A DNA stretch of 64,000 nucleotides from Gnetum montanum (lineage: Eukaryota; Streptophyta; Gnetopsida; Gnetales; Gnetaceae), in the NCBI GenBank assembly GCA_015680685.1, contig MNCI01020695.1, positions 330,324 to 394,323 on the forward strand. The letters are read 5' to 3'. A model generated the notes under the pieces. That model did no database searches, was not told the origin of the DNA, and was given only the letters and a program-made list of their open reading frames with translations. The position numbers were made by a program, and so were the translations under genes. Below are positions 42,972 to 54,941 of this stretch, in pieces. Position 1 is the stretch's first letter; the number at the start of each line of letters is the position of its first letter.

Positions 42972-44337
42972 ATGGGTAGTCAATTGTATGATCATCCAAC
43001 GATCTTTAGACATAAAAAGGAGCATTGGTGCAGAATAGAATTCAAAGAGAACATCAAAGTAAAAGCAAAATCTCATGACATAGGCATGCCACCCAATCTA
43101 AAAAAAGAATGTGATGAAGAAATCCAAACTCTCTTAAGCAAAAAGCTTATAAAACCAATCACAAGTATGTTTTCTTGTGTAGCTTTTTATGTCAACAAGA
43201 GAGAAGAATAGGTAAGGGGTAACAACAGGTTAGTTGTGAATTAAAAACCATTAAATGACCTCATAAAACCTATCTAATATCCTATTCCAAATAAGGATGA
43301 TTTATTCCAAAGACTCCTCCACACAAATGTATATTCAATGCTTGATTTAAAATATGGTTTTTGGCAAATCTAGGTAGAACAACAAGACTGGTGGAAAACT
43401 GCTTTCACCAACCCTAAAGGACTATACAAATGGATAATATTGCTTTTTGAAATAAAAATCGCACCATCTATATTCCAGAACTGCATGGATCAAATATTTT
43501 GTAGGTACTCATTTATTATGGTACATATAGATGATATTTTAATTATGAGTAAAAATGCTAAGCAACACCTCAAGCACTTAGAAATTTTTAGAAGATTAGT
43601 AGATGATAATAGACTAGTACTGTTGCCAAAAAAATTGCAACTTGCCAAGGACTCTATCAAATTCTTAGGCTTATAAATCACATAAGGAAATATTACCTTG
43701 TAAGATCACATTCTTGAGTCAATTAAGAACTTCCCAGATTGGATTAGAGAAAAAACCCAATTATAGAGATTTTTAGGATGTATTAATTATGTATCTGGTT
43801 TCTATAAAGATCTTGTTAGAGATAGAAAACTCCTCAATGAGCAACTTAGGACAAATCCATCTCCTTAGACACAACTTCACACTAAAACCATTCTCCAAAT
43901 CAAAAAAAAATGCCAGATGCTCCCAAAGTTGCAACTCTAAACTGATGGCACATTAATCTTAGAAACAGATGCTTCTTCAGAATTCTGGGGTGCTACACTC
44001 AAAGAGCAAAAGGATAATGTGATAAAAATTAGTGAGTATGCTTTGGGTAGATTTTCTGATGCCCAAAGAAATTACCATAGCATACATAAAGAAATCTCAG
44101 CTATTGTAAAAGACATAGAAAATTTTTGATTATTTCTGTAGAATGTCCACTTTATTATTTGAAGTGATTTAAAGCATTTGGATAAATATATGAGTTATAA
44201 GACTCTAAATAAAGTTTCACATACCTGATTAATCATGTGGGCTCTTTACTTAGCTAATTTTGATTTTATCACTTAGTTTATAGATGGTAAGAAAAATAGC
44301 TTAATTGATTTCTTAACACGTAAATACCATCTTAACT
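42972..44337 (+). pseudogene. Reverse transcriptase and RNase H of the endogenous pararetrovirus
   Basis: RT motifs in order: an LLSKKLIKPI stretch, NRLVVN, SMLDLKYGFWQI, WKTAFTNPKG, and the catalytic box VHIDDIL (Asp-Asp at 43530-43535, His-Ile in place of the more usual Tyr-Val). After them come FLGCINYV and LPKLQL, then RNase H with LETDASSEFWGA, ISEYALGRFSDA and NYHSIHKEISAI. The pattern (WGA, NYHS-E) is that of caulimovirids, not of Ty3/gypsy. Six or more stops lie inside, so no full enzyme can be made. Open stretches are 42972-43211 and 43440-43676. Confidence 0.8.
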
Positions 44338-44363
44338 AAAAGTGTATTTTTGTTTCCTATTTT

Positions 44364-45269
44364 ATGTACATAGATTTGTTAATAGCAAAAGGGTGGAGTC
44401 TCAGGTCCTCTAAATTGATTAGAACCTATAGAATTATGGAATCATACGTGCCTCTTCTAGAATAGGATCAAATTAAAACCACAAATGGGAAGAATTGTGA
44501 AAATTTTATTAGTTTCTTAACTAAATATATCCCATCTTCCCTAGTCCAAAAAACTTATTTTTTGCTCACCTTGAAAGCATAGCCAAAATCCCCACTACAA
44601 CTTTTGTTGAATTATGCCAACTCAATTTTGGAGAACAAACTCCTGACAATATGTTCAAATGGCCCTATTACCAACCTAGCCCATATCATGTCTATAAGAT
44701 TGATATAAACCCATGGGGGTTAGGATTGGTGGGAAAAGTTTGGTCATTCTCTAGTCCATTATCCACAATCATGTCCCATACTATTATTCAAGCAAAGAAA
44801 TGATTATCATGGGGACTATTTGTTCTATGGTCATCACCATGTTAGAAATTCGTATTTTGCTAAGTACAATGATGTCCCGTATTATTTCTTATTATCTTTG
44901 ATTAGTACAAGAGTTAATTGGAGCAAGCCTTGGGAAGAAGCCTTCTATCAAGACGTCTACACTAGCAATTCCTATGATATTATTGAAAGTTGCAAACATT
45001 TAGAGATGGCTCCTATAACTCTTAACATAAAAATTCTTGACTCAAGATTAAGGCATTATGCTCATCATGGCGGGCACGAAAAAATTGAATACCTCCTTGG
45101 TGAACCATTATCTCCAAGATGTGAAGATCCTCTAGATTGGTTCGATAATGGAGATCCTCCTCTAGAAGAACAAAACAAAAGGGCCCTAGAAGGAACAAAT
45201 AATAAGGATCCATATTTATATTGTCAGCCATGGTCTTGTAAAGTTATCAACCAATATTCTCAATTATGA
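44364..45269 (+). CDS. Additional ORF downstream of RNase H in the endogenous pararetrovirus (unknown)
   Basis: From about 44364 a degraded frame with several stops leads to a clean 149-codon frame at 44820-45269, which starts MFYGHHHVRNSYFAKYNDVP and ends just before the promoter region. It is rich in aromatic and charged residues and contains a YAHHGGHEKIEY stretch. I recognise no domain. A viroplasmin/transactivator or an accessory ORF is possible by position only. That it stayed open where the polymerase did not may be chance. Confidence 0.4.
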
Positions 45270-45389
45270 TATCTTACTGTAGTAATAAAGTGTAAAGATA
45301 AGATTCTTTCTTATCTCTTTACTTTTGCACTGTCATCCACTATGTTAGTGAGGTGTGAGCTGGATGGCATGAAGAAGAGTCAAGAGGTA

Positions 45390-45480
45390 GTCTCCTCTCC
45401 TATATAAGTTTGTATAGGCAAGGCTAAGAGGCATCAGTTGTAATCAGTTGTAATCTTATGCGACATTGTGCATCCAAGCA
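45390..45480 (+). promoter_or_regulatory. Putative pregenomic promoter of the endogenous pararetrovirus
   Basis: TATATAAG at 45401-45408 sits ~130 bp after the last ORF. It is preceded by purine-rich GAAGAAGAGTCAAGAGG and followed by a leader-like region with a direct repeat (CAGTTGTAAT twice near 45438 and 45448). Position and layout fit the 35S-type promoter of caulimovirids. A Met-tRNA PBS (TGGTATCAGAGC) is not preserved; TGGTATGATCAA near 45597 could be a decayed one. Confidence 0.45.
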
Positions 45481-45776
45481 TTCCTTAGCTTCTTCTCTAC
45501 TTGTATATTTGGATTCTCTAGATTCGGTGTGAATAATATGATCATTGAAGTTCTATTCCAAATCTCTCTTGTTGTTATGCTTGCATATGTTGCTCGTGGT
45601 ATGATCAAAATCTATTTTGCTAAAAAATTCATGATAAAAAATTGAGTAAGGATGTGGAGTAGGGGATCTGGGCTTAATAAGCTAAGGACTTAATGAAACT
45701 AACATTATGAGTAAGGTATGAACCATTAAGAATACATGGAAATACCTTAGTAATCCTAAATCCTTAATGATTGTAG

Positions 45777-48535
45777 ATGGCTCCAAGGAGAGGAGAAGCA
45801 CAAGGAGGACCCTCACAAGGTGCAAGTAAATGACCAAGAGGCCAAGCTAGAGGTCGAAATGGAGGACAAGCACTAGAATGCAAGGAGTAGGAAGCCTAAT
45901 CATTTAACATTGACCAAGAAGCTCCTACTACTAGACAATTAGCTCAAGGAAAGGTAGAGGAACCTCAAGTTAAAGGACAACACCTCACGTTGTCATAAGA
46001 CTACCTCCAAGTAATTCAAAAAGATCCATCTTGACCATAGTTATAGTGGAAAGGAACTTTGGACATTTATGGAATTTGTTCCTAAAGTAATAAGGACACA
46101 ACTCCAAGTGTCACCTCTATAACCAATACTATTACAAAATGATGAATGGTACCTTGGAGAGACCTATTAGCTTTGGCACAATAAAGAAAAGGGAACTATT
46201 ATCAATATTGGAAGAGTGTCAGTATCATTCTTGATTAAGGAAATTGTAGAAACTCTAAATATACTTAACGGAGGGGTAAGGATAGAACATCTACCCACTC
46301 AATCAGATCCTAAAACTAGAAAGTTATGGCTGAAAAGAGGATATAGCAAAGAAGATAAGGGCTATAATGAGCTAACTCTCGAAGAAAGAATCTACTTTAA
46401 AATTGGCAATAATCCCCTATTTCCAACAAAAGGACTTAATTGACTATCAACTTATGCAGCTAGAGGTAGTGCGATCTTGATGGGCAAACACAATGCCAAC
46501 CTTGCACAACTGTACTTCATAGAAATACAAAGGCAATTTGAATAAAGAAAGGCAAGGAAGCCAACACTTCCATTCCCTTACCTTATGAAGAAGTTGTGCA
46601 AGCAAGTTAGAATCTTGGAATACACCAATGAAATTCCTAGGAAAGTCCAAAATGCTTCATACGCTAAGTTGCTGAAACTAGCACCACCAAGGAAAGACCA
46701 TGGTGAGAAAAAAGAGTAAGAACAACAACAAGAGCAACAATAATAACAACAACAAGCACAGCCTAATGGCCAACAACAACAACAAGAGCAACAAGAATAG
46801 TAAGTTCCACCATCGCCACTACAAGATTATATATTTTCAATGAGTCATCTACAACAAATTGTAGAAACAATTAGCTAGGGAACAAGGGAGGAGGCCAATC
46901 TATATAAAGTTATTGACAATGTCATTTAACCCATAGTTTCAGTGGATCTAGCAAGTGGACAGATTTCATTATAATCAATAGGAGAGGTACAATAATCACA
47001 ACAGATCTATGGGAACATTGCATCATTTCAAGTGGCTTTAGAAACTAGAGAGGAAGCCATAGTGGTGGTAATGCAATACTAGGATGCAACAGAAGTAGCA
47101 GAGGTGACCATTGATCACATCAAATAATTTTTCAATGTACTTGGTGTACCACCAGTAGATCTAATTGGAGCCAGAGATGCTCAAATATTAGTCATAACCT
47201 CGATGACTTCTACTAATCATGAGGATGTGCTCGATAGACTATTGCAAACTAGACAATTCATGACAACACTTTTTGACATCCCCAGTGATGTCATAGTAGT
47301 ATATTCTAAGCTCATAACTACCAAAGGAAAACTGGTCATGCAGAAGACCAAGGCAAAGAATACAGAAACAAAAATTATAAAACATCAAGAAGAGCTCACA
47401 GTCCTAAGAGTTAAACAAAGAGATCCTATGCAATTCATTGCACCTGACCAAATCAAGCAATTCAGAACAGGGTAAATCAACAACATGATTAAGCATATCA
47501 AACAACCGATAGATGAGAAGGAGAAAGTAGTATGAAATGCCTCTATAGCTGAAGCATAAACATATGTACATGTGAAGGCACTTACTATAGTATAGGAGGA
47601 AAATAAGCAACTCGTTGCTAATAACATGAGGTTCATCACGATAGAGAAACAAAAAAACCATCTTAGAGGAGAGCATCCACTAGTTAAGGGAACAACTGGT
47701 GAGGATCAACAAGGACATGATCCACCTTGCAAGAAAAAATAGAACCCTCTCTATATAAGAGGTACATGTCATTTGAAAAAAATTAGCAATTGAAATTAGT
47801 GCATGGAAAAACGAGGCAAAGAAACATAAGAGGCTCAAGGAACACTTCTATGATTAGGTGGGCATGTACAAATAGAAAAACAAGAAAGAAATCCAAATGG
47901 AAAAGGCAAGAATCAACTCAATTTCAACATAGAATTATAACTGGAAATCCATATTGGATAGTTATGCTCTTGTCCACCAGGTAGAAGTGAAAAATATAGA
48001 CTTGCAAATAGAGGACTTGGAAGAGTACATGGGGTTAGTTAATCTCTAATATGCTAACCTAGCCATGTTAATAGTAGGTAGGCCTAAAAATGAGCTTGAA
48101 TAGCAAGTAGCAGTCACATATGATTTGTACAAAAAAAGAGTTTGTGGATCATAAAAATACATTATAGAAATTCCAAGTGGCAAACTCTAAACTAGAAGTA
48201 GTGAAGGTTGGCTACTAGGGGTAGAAAGATGTAGTAGCAAACTTGGATAGAAGATTATTAGACTATCATGAACTCCAAGAGAATGCTAGAGCATTTGAGG
48301 AGGAGAGAAGGCAATTCGTAGCTTGGTATGTCAAAGCAAATCAAACGTTTCCATAGCTACCATGCCCATGGGACATGCCAACTCCATTAAACATTGGTTC
48401 ATCAACATCGATAGTTCATGATCCCAGAATGAAAGAAGAAAAACTTTAAGCACTCCTAAATTAATACAAATTTTAGAACCTGATGACAAGGGGAAGCAAC
48501 TAATGGAAGAGCCACCGCCACCTAAAATCACATAA
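45777..48535 (+). pseudogene. Long 3' ORF of element F (unknown function)
   Basis: The start MAPRRGEAQGGPSQGAS matches the start of the E1 3' ORF. The end, with YVKAN...PCPWxMPTP-like residues and PPPPKIT before TAA at 48533-48535, matches its end. About 920 codons in all, with many stops. Open pieces: 46216-46443 (basic, with a GYSKEDKGYNELTLEERIYF stretch), a Gln-rich segment at 46719-46800, 47203-47475 (TSTNHEDVLDRLLQTRQFM) and Lys/Glu-rich, coiled-coil-like residues after that. No membrane segments. It occupies the place of an env-like ORF but looks soluble and helical. Confidence 0.55.
46719..46800 (+). repeat. CAA-rich trinucleotide repeat (poly-Gln)
   Basis: Blocks of CAA interrupted by GAG and TAA within the 3' ORF of element F. 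Read in frame they encode Gln runs. Confidence 0.85.
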
Positions 48536-48728
48536 GGCTACACTCAAATTTTCCAAATTTTGTTCTTTTTGTAAAGTTATTATGTCATCAACTATGTCAT
48601 TTTTGTAAACTTCACTACAACATTTATGAGTCATGTATATAGGAGTTAGTGTCATGTTAATCTACCTCCCAATTTTGTAAATAACTCCATCCTTATTTTG
48701 TTTTAACTTGAGGATGAGTTTTTAGTTA

Positions 48729-48740
48729 GTCATGGGAGTA
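48729..48740 (+). other. Polypurine tract of element F
   Basis: GTCATGGGAGTA directly before the LTR, equivalent to the tracts of A and E1. Confidence 0.7.
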
Positions 48741-49657
48741 TGATAAATCATGGTTTTTTAAGGCTACAATATCGGGCATCTGATATTGGAGTCATGATAT
48801 CGAATCCTCGATATTGAAGCCCATGATACAATGTTGGATATCTAATATTGTAGACATATGCAGACTTATCAATATAACACTTAAGCACATAGTCCACAAG
48901 CAATTTCATTTCACACTTAGCAAAATTTTGTCAATTTGTTTTCTTGATTTTAGCACTTAGCAATTAGAAGTGTATGCATGCAATGCGATGTTTAGTAATT
49001 AAATGGAGTCTTTATTCAAGTGAGATGTACTTGGACATGTTTCATCCACAAAAATAAAGATCGAGATTACTTTGTATCATTGCAACATCACTTATTTTTA
49101 TTGTTTAATCTTAGATTAATTTTTCTACTTTGACTTAGCTTAATGTTTATTTTTTTCCTTAGTTACTAGTTTACTTTCTATGCATTTTATCATTACTATT
49201 GTTAAGCAAAATGAGTATGACTAATCTCAAACATTTAAGTATGGTTGCTTAGTAACTAGCAGTACTATCACTTCTTATGCCCAATAATGAGGTGCATGGT
49301 AATCTCAGTAGTAGTTGCACGAAGCCCAAGGTATGAATGGAAGGTTAAGACTAGATGCTGATCACATAAGATAGATTAGATTCATTTACTGTTACTTAGA
49401 TTTAGAAACTACTACGTTTACTTTCCATTTACTTGTTCACTAGGAGAATTATGGCCCCACAACATCAAGATATCATATACCTCACAGTGAGTTAAACCAT
49501 ATGCATTGATTTTACTAACTCACATGGGAAGACAACGATCACAAACTATAACCAATTACTAGCATTATAACATTTCCTTATCTACGAAATTCGATTAGGC
49601 TACATGTGAACACTCATAACTTGTCTGGTTGGGTGTTGGATACTCCACCACTCATCA
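48741..49657 (+). repeat. 3' LTR of element F
   Basis: From TGATAAATCATGG to CCACTCATCA, 917 bp. U3 (48765-48860) has GATATC/AATATTG-type motifs at irregular spacing, AATAAA lies near 49051, and the U5 end has the conserved AACCA(G/T)A block. The next bases, TATAT (49658-49662), would be its target duplication; the partner is missing. Confidence 0.85.
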
Positions 49658-50338
49658 TATATCAAAAATTAGAAAGAATGAAAGAATGAAAAATTATCAC
49701 AAAGACTAAGAAAATATTAAAGAATATCAAAATTTTAAAAGATGAAAAACTATAAAATAACGAGAAGATATCAAAGAATGTGAAAAAGTATTAAGAAAAG
49801 AAAAAGGTATAACAAAAATTATAAATCACAAAAACTAGAAAACAAAAAAGTTTAAAAGCACTTATTAATTTCTAAGTTAGGATAAGACATCTCTCCCATG
49901 ATTGAACTCATGGGCGAGTGTTTAGAAAATGCACCCTAGATCCCCTAGACCACACACTCTAGCTTTCTTAGTTACCACCCTTAGTGATTTAGTTTTCCAG
50001 TTATTGTCCTAGGTAATCTTGATGGTAATTGAATTTTGATCATCTACGGATATGTATTTTGTTGGACTATATGATCTTTCCATCTTAGAAGGTCCAACCA
50101 TATTCTCTTATTTGTTCTCAAATTCATATTTGAAGTCCTCAATTCTCCTATCTACTGGTATATGATTATGGTTGAATATTTCCATTTGTGAGCTCTCAGT
50201 TGGGGTCATTTTCCTAGAATAAGAGTTAATACCTAGATCAAATTGTTCCATGCATGTTTTAGACACTTTTAGGTTCTCATTTGTTGGCCATTATATGTCT
50301 TTTGGCTTAGTGACCCATGTTTCTTTTTGTAGACACAC

Positions 50339-50790
50339 TTATTTCTCACTTCTGTTGTGGGTTAATGTAAGTATTGTGTTGACATCTTGAAGTGTCAGTC
50401 CACAACTACACCCTTCTTTATCATTCATGATGCATGAAATTCTTTGCATGTGTATGGCTTCTTGTGTATCCTCCTTAGAGATTTCCATAGATAAATCTCT
50501 CATCCCTAACTTAGCATCTATTGTACTAAGCCATGCTCTTCCCATTATAATGGGAAATTCCTTATCATTATTCTTCACATCAATCACCAGAAAGTCTGTT
50601 GGATAGGGTCACCCATTGATAGTGGTCACCACATCTTCTATCTATTCCAAAGAAATGGTGACAGATTAACTAGCAAGCTCTAACATTATGTTGTACTTCT
50701 TTAAGGGTGATAGGTTCCATGGCTTATATGTTTCTTGAGAGATCGAGTTTACTTAGGAACCTAAGTCTAGGAGATCCTTTCATGGTAAAC
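50339..50790 (-). pseudogene. Protease domain of element G
   Basis: The active-site loop survives as DLGS, followed by a stop and VNSISQETYKPWNLSPLKK (Athila-type DLG form). Downstream come TISLE and IEDVVTTINGW, then VKNNDKEFPIIMGRAWLSTI and a Cys-containing tail, CSCGLTLQDVNTILTLTHN, which element B also has. At least three stops. Confidence 0.65.
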
Positions 50791-51499
50791 TTTCAGCTAC
50801 TCATAAATAAATAAAAAGAACTCTAGGATCCATTATTTTCTTAAGAAGTGTCCCTACCTTAATCTAGTCAAATACTATATCTAGTAGCATGATAGTTTTA
50901 AGCTCTTAATGTGATTGTTGGAGGAGCAAGATTTTTATAGGAAGATCCTTCATAGAATAGTCTTGTCTCAATGAAGTTCTAACTCTACCAACTCTTTTTC
51001 TACTTGTTCTAAATAAAGGACATTTCTTAGTTTTTCCCTTAGTATTGTTGGTATGATCCTCTATCTATACATTCATTGCCCTTGTAGCTTTCCTCTACTG
51101 AGGTTATGATGGCAGATCTCCCTTACATGACAGGTGGTGGCATAGGTGGTAAAGCATTAGGAGCTTGATTTAATGAACTAGCTACTTGTGGATGTAGGTA
51201 CTGATTTGAGTCCATTGTGGGAGGTGTTGGCCTATGGTATTCTAATGGGTAATATTGAGGAGTCTAAACCATTACATTCCTTGGAGAAATCAGATGTTGG
51301 ATATAGTATCCATAAGGCTCTGGTTGCTCATATGGATATTTCTATCATGGTAAAGGCATTGTCCATGATTGTGGTTGTTTTTACTATTAATGATATTGCT
51401 CCTATGGCTATGAATAAGCTCCACTGGGGTAGTAAGCTAGTTGGAAGGTCTATTGATAATTACCTTGAGGATAAGGTAACCATTTCAGCATTTTCTTTT

Positions 51500-52721
51500 G
51501 GTGAATCTTGGGTTCAATGCATATGCCCATTTTTCTTGAAAATGTGCCATGATAGGGCAACATCCCTTAGGGTTTTCATATTGGCACATGCAACATCCTT
51601 CTTCTTCATTTGAGCTTGAACCCAAAGAGCTTGACACTAAATCTACTTTTCCTTTTCATCCAAATATCTTTTATTCTTTTTATCCTTGCCTTTCACTATT
51701 GCAAACTTTTCATCTATCAAATCCCACATCTTGTCTACCTTGTTTACTATATCTGTAATAGATTTCTGAATAGGTAGTGTCTTCTTTTATATTACCTTAT
51801 CCAAGGTTTTCCTCCTCTTGCTAATCACACACTTGTACATCTCTCTTTCTAATAGATGAATCTCTATTATACTTGGCTAATTCTCTCTTCTTTAATTCAC
51901 CCTATTCCTTTTCCACTTGATTAATGAGCCTCTAGATATGATGGACATCACTTTAGACAATCTTCCTTGGGTATAAACCCCAAGGGTTCCCTAGTTTTGT
52001 TTTTTAGCCCATCAGTAATGTGCCTAAGTTGCTTCCTTTGGGAAAATCCATGGCCTGGGCACCTATGCAAAAGTGAATAGTACCTACCCATTGCCGCATC
52101 AAGGGATTCATGTGTCCCTTGCTTCTAGCCTTGGATTTTTTTTCTAAGATTAGACACCTAAGAATAGGTTTGTTATTTGTCATTAAAAATTTCAAGCATG
52201 GTACCAACTTTCTTTAATGATTTGTACCAACTTTTAACCTCTTTAATGAGTTTTGGAGTGAATAACTTAAGTTTCTGCCAATCACTTTCTATGTTTTGTA
52301 GGGTGTAGGCATCATGGAATGCTTGAAGGTGGTTTTGTAGATCTACATTGTATCCACCATCAAATTTGGGCATGTTGTTCATGTCTAGCCACATAATACA
52401 ATTGTTCCTTATATGCCTAGTTGGAATGTAAACAACTTCCCTTATGTTTATCATGCTTTGAGTTGCCAACAGGGGTTCTTCACACTCATAGGATTTGTAT
52501 GCTTTGTTGTAGTAATGCCATTTTTGGTACTTATACCTTTCTCTTTCTGAACATCTATCCTTGTTTCTTCTTAGCTCATGCTCTTCATCTTCCTCATTAG
52601 AATGTTTTGGTTGATAGTCATGTTGGTCATGAGTCCAACATCTCTCCCTGTCATGATCTCTATACTTGTGTTCCCTTAGGTCAGAGTCCATCAACAATCG
52701 TGAGGATGAAGATGAAGCCAT
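51500..52721 (-). pseudogene. Gag of element G
   Basis: The N-terminal 182 codons are open (52721-52173): MASSSSSRLLMDSDLREHKY, an Arg/Asp/Glu/His-rich stretch, then the core MPKFDGGYNVDLQNHLQAFH and DWQKLKLFTPKLIKEVKSWY. This is the best preserved Gag core of the window. After a frameshift it continues to the Cys motif CCMCQYENPKGCCPI (about 51553-51597). Confidence 0.75.
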
Positions 52722-53099
52722 AGGAGAATGGTGCTAGCTAGTTCTCCATCTATGAATCTAATATTCTTTCCTTTGAGATCCAGCAAAAGCTCTTGGCCTT
52801 GAGTCCTACTTGTACTTAGAGTTTGTTGCTTCTCTTCTCGATGTCTCTACTAAGGTTGAATGTAGTTGCACCTTGACAAGTTCTTCCAAATGAATAACAA
52901 GCATTTGAGAATGGACTTCATGATCTTGATGGAGTTTTTCTACTACAAATGCATCTTTGTCAAGTTCTTCTAGGACAACAAGAGAGTTGATCTACTTTTC
53001 TTTGTTGTAAACATGTTTGGTCTTCATGACAACATCTTTATGCACTTGTGCCTCTATGGTAGGGTCTTTACATGTGCTTGGTCACATGGTACCCTTCTC

Positions 53100-53300
53100 A
53101 CACATGACTCATATTCATTCCCCTTAAAGTCATTTGAAGAATTATAGGTGTTGAATGCTATGGAGGCAAAATGATGTTTCCCTATAGATCTCTCAATTTC
53201 AACTACCCATATCAGTGAAAGATGAAGATGAAATTAGGATAGTAGGAATCATTGTGAACGTATGAGATTCTTGTTTGCATTGGCATAATCTAGCCTTCAT
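53100..53300 (-). pseudogene. Trace of the upstream ORF in element G
   Basis: On the minus strand PNFIFIFH and LRDL-GNIILPP match the ORFs at 8340-8828 and 36875-37114, with stops between them. The position between PBS and gag is the same. Confidence 0.5.
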
Positions 53301-53494
53301 CTTCATTGATTATCATTTCATCTTTTCATGTCTTTGGCAGGTGATAGTTTATCTTTAGTTAAAGCCATGTCATTAGTGTGACACTTACTTAAGTGTGTGT
53401 ATTAAAATTGTTTTAATGATTTAGATGTTAACATTAGAGTTCTTGATACAAAGAACTTTGTAAAATCAATTACTTAGCACACATTGACACATCC

Positions 53495-53510
53495 CTAACA
53501 ATGGCACCAA
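53495..53510 (-). other. Primer binding site of element G
   Basis: On the minus strand TTGGTGCCATTGTTAG follows CTCATCA. Against element I the CpG has become TG. Confidence 0.55.
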
Positions 53511-53885
53511 TGATGAGCAGTGGAGCATCAAACACTTAACCATACAAATCATGAGCGTTTACATGTGACACGATCATAATGTATAGATGGATAATTTTAT
53601 TATGCTAGTGATTAAGTTTAAGCTTGTGATCATTGTCTTCCCACCTTAAGCTAATGAGGTATAATGTGTATGGCTTAGCTCTTAGTGAGGCATATGATAA
53701 TTGATGTTATAATGCCCAAATAATGCCTAGTCATAAACATTGAAAGTATCTAAGTCTAGCTAACTAAGAAAGCATAAACCTATTTTAGTCTATCGTCATG
53801 GATAGCCATTCCTAATTTACTGGACATACCTCAAGCTCATGTATCATCACTAAGATTACCAAGTGAACCAAACAATAATACTACT
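53511..53885 (-). repeat. 5' LTR of element G, part 1 (U5-R side)
   Basis: From TGATGAGCAGTGG to the copia target site CTACT (53881-53885). The LTR resumes at 61919. The TACCAAG block before the break and GGGTTACCAAACG after it are consecutive in intact LTRs, for instance near 37.6 kb. Confidence 0.8.
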
Positions 53886-54941
53886 TATGGATTATTGAAC
53901 TTAGAAGAAGGTGGGGATGAATAAATTTCCCAATTAAATATTTGTAATAGAAAATCACACACATCAAACTTAATGTGATTTCCCAACTTGGGTAGTTCAC
54001 ACTTAAAAGATAGATTGCTAGCATAACTCTGAACTTTGTTACTCTCAAAATGTGATTGAAAGGTCTACACCCTATATAGTCTTCAAGCTCGACTTCAAAA
54101 TGTTATACTACATCACAAATCAATCAACCCTGCAAGATCCCATTAGGCTTGAAAATTTGGTTTTAATGCTTCCACAACCTTTACAATCTTGAGCTTCGCA
54201 TTGGAGTGTTGTATCGCAACACCAACAACCCCATCCCATAGGATCTCAACAAGCTTAAGCACACCAACCTCGCAAGGTAGCAAGAATAAGAATTACAAGG
54301 GAAAATTGCAACCTAGTTTATTGATCCTTATACAGTTAGGTACAATACACTTTACAATGTCAAAATGATAATATAATGAGGAGAAATAGATAATTTAATG
54401 ATTACAAATGATTATGAAATGAATACAAAAAGGCTTGCATATTTCCCAATGCACATCAAGTCTTCTTATAGCTACCGTGTTTCTAAATCCATCTTGAAAC
54501 TTGTGTAATGACTAGCCAACAATCATTAATGCTCATGAGAGATGTCTTCTTCATGCCTAAGAAATCTCTCTAAATCTGGCTTCAATTCTAGGAAGACATC
54601 TTTGTTTCGTTAAAGACATCTTTCTGAAGTCTCCATTCTAGAAGACATCTTTGTCTTGTGAAAGACATCTTTCTAAACTTGTTCTACATTCTATAAAGAA
54701 ATATTTGGCTTGTGAAAGATGTCTTTGTTTGAGTTCACTCCAATTCTACCAAGATGTCTACTACTTCTTCCCAGAGATGTCTTATCTCATCTTCCTTTGC
54801 ATGATGAATCCTTCGTTCTTTGTCCATAACCTTGCTCAATCCAAGTTCTTGTCCTACAAGCACAACAACTATACACATAAAAACAACCTTTGTCTTCCAA
54901 TTTTCTTAATCTTTTGACATAACAAAATCAAAAGGTCCACA
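53886..54941 (-). repeat. 3' LTR of copia element K
   Basis: 1056 bp. Its central part (54535-54790) is an array of AGACATCTTT / AAAGATGTCTTT motifs. It aligns with 60819-61913 through most of its length, with many substitutions and some indels, so the insertion is not recent. Confidence 0.85.

Larger units (their letters stand above)
39300..45600 (+). mobile_element. Endogenous pararetrovirus (Caulimoviridae-like), nearly complete, defective
   Basis: The domain order on the plus strand is movement protein, capsid with zinc knuckle, aspartic protease, RT, RNase H, a further ORF, then a TATA-containing promoter and leader. No integrase and no LTR are present, which together with the movement protein separates it from gypsy elements. 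All main domains carry stops and frameshifts, so it is a fossil. The left neighbour is the H polymerase; the right is element F. Assignment to a gymnosperm-associated endogenous lineage is inference from context; phylogeny of the RT would decide. Confidence 0.8.
45640..49657 (+). mobile_element. Gypsy element F: 3' ORF, polypurine tract and 3' LTR
   Basis: The 3' part of a plus-strand element: a long degraded ORF, ~200 bp of spacer, polypurine tract (48729-48740) and LTR (48741-49657). The 5' LTR, gag and pol are absent; the endogenous pararetrovirus lies where they should be. To the right it borders the internal DNA of minus-strand element G, the same opposite-strand arrangement as E1 in B. 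Confidence 0.7.
49658..53510 (-). mobile_element. Gypsy element G: internal region (upstream ORF, gag, pro)
   Basis: Minus-strand element: PBS at 53495-53510, traces of the upstream ORF at 53.1-53.3 kb, gag 52721 to about 51500, protease 50790-50339, then ~680 bp of A-rich non-coding DNA up to element F. No pol. Its 5' LTR is split by copia element K (53511-53885 and 61919-62398). The 3' LTR lies beyond F and is not found. Confidence 0.7.

Noticed and set aside
45590-45610. TGGTATGATCAA as a definite Met-tRNA primer site of the endogenous virus
   Set aside because: Only the first six bases fit; mentioned as a possibility, not called.
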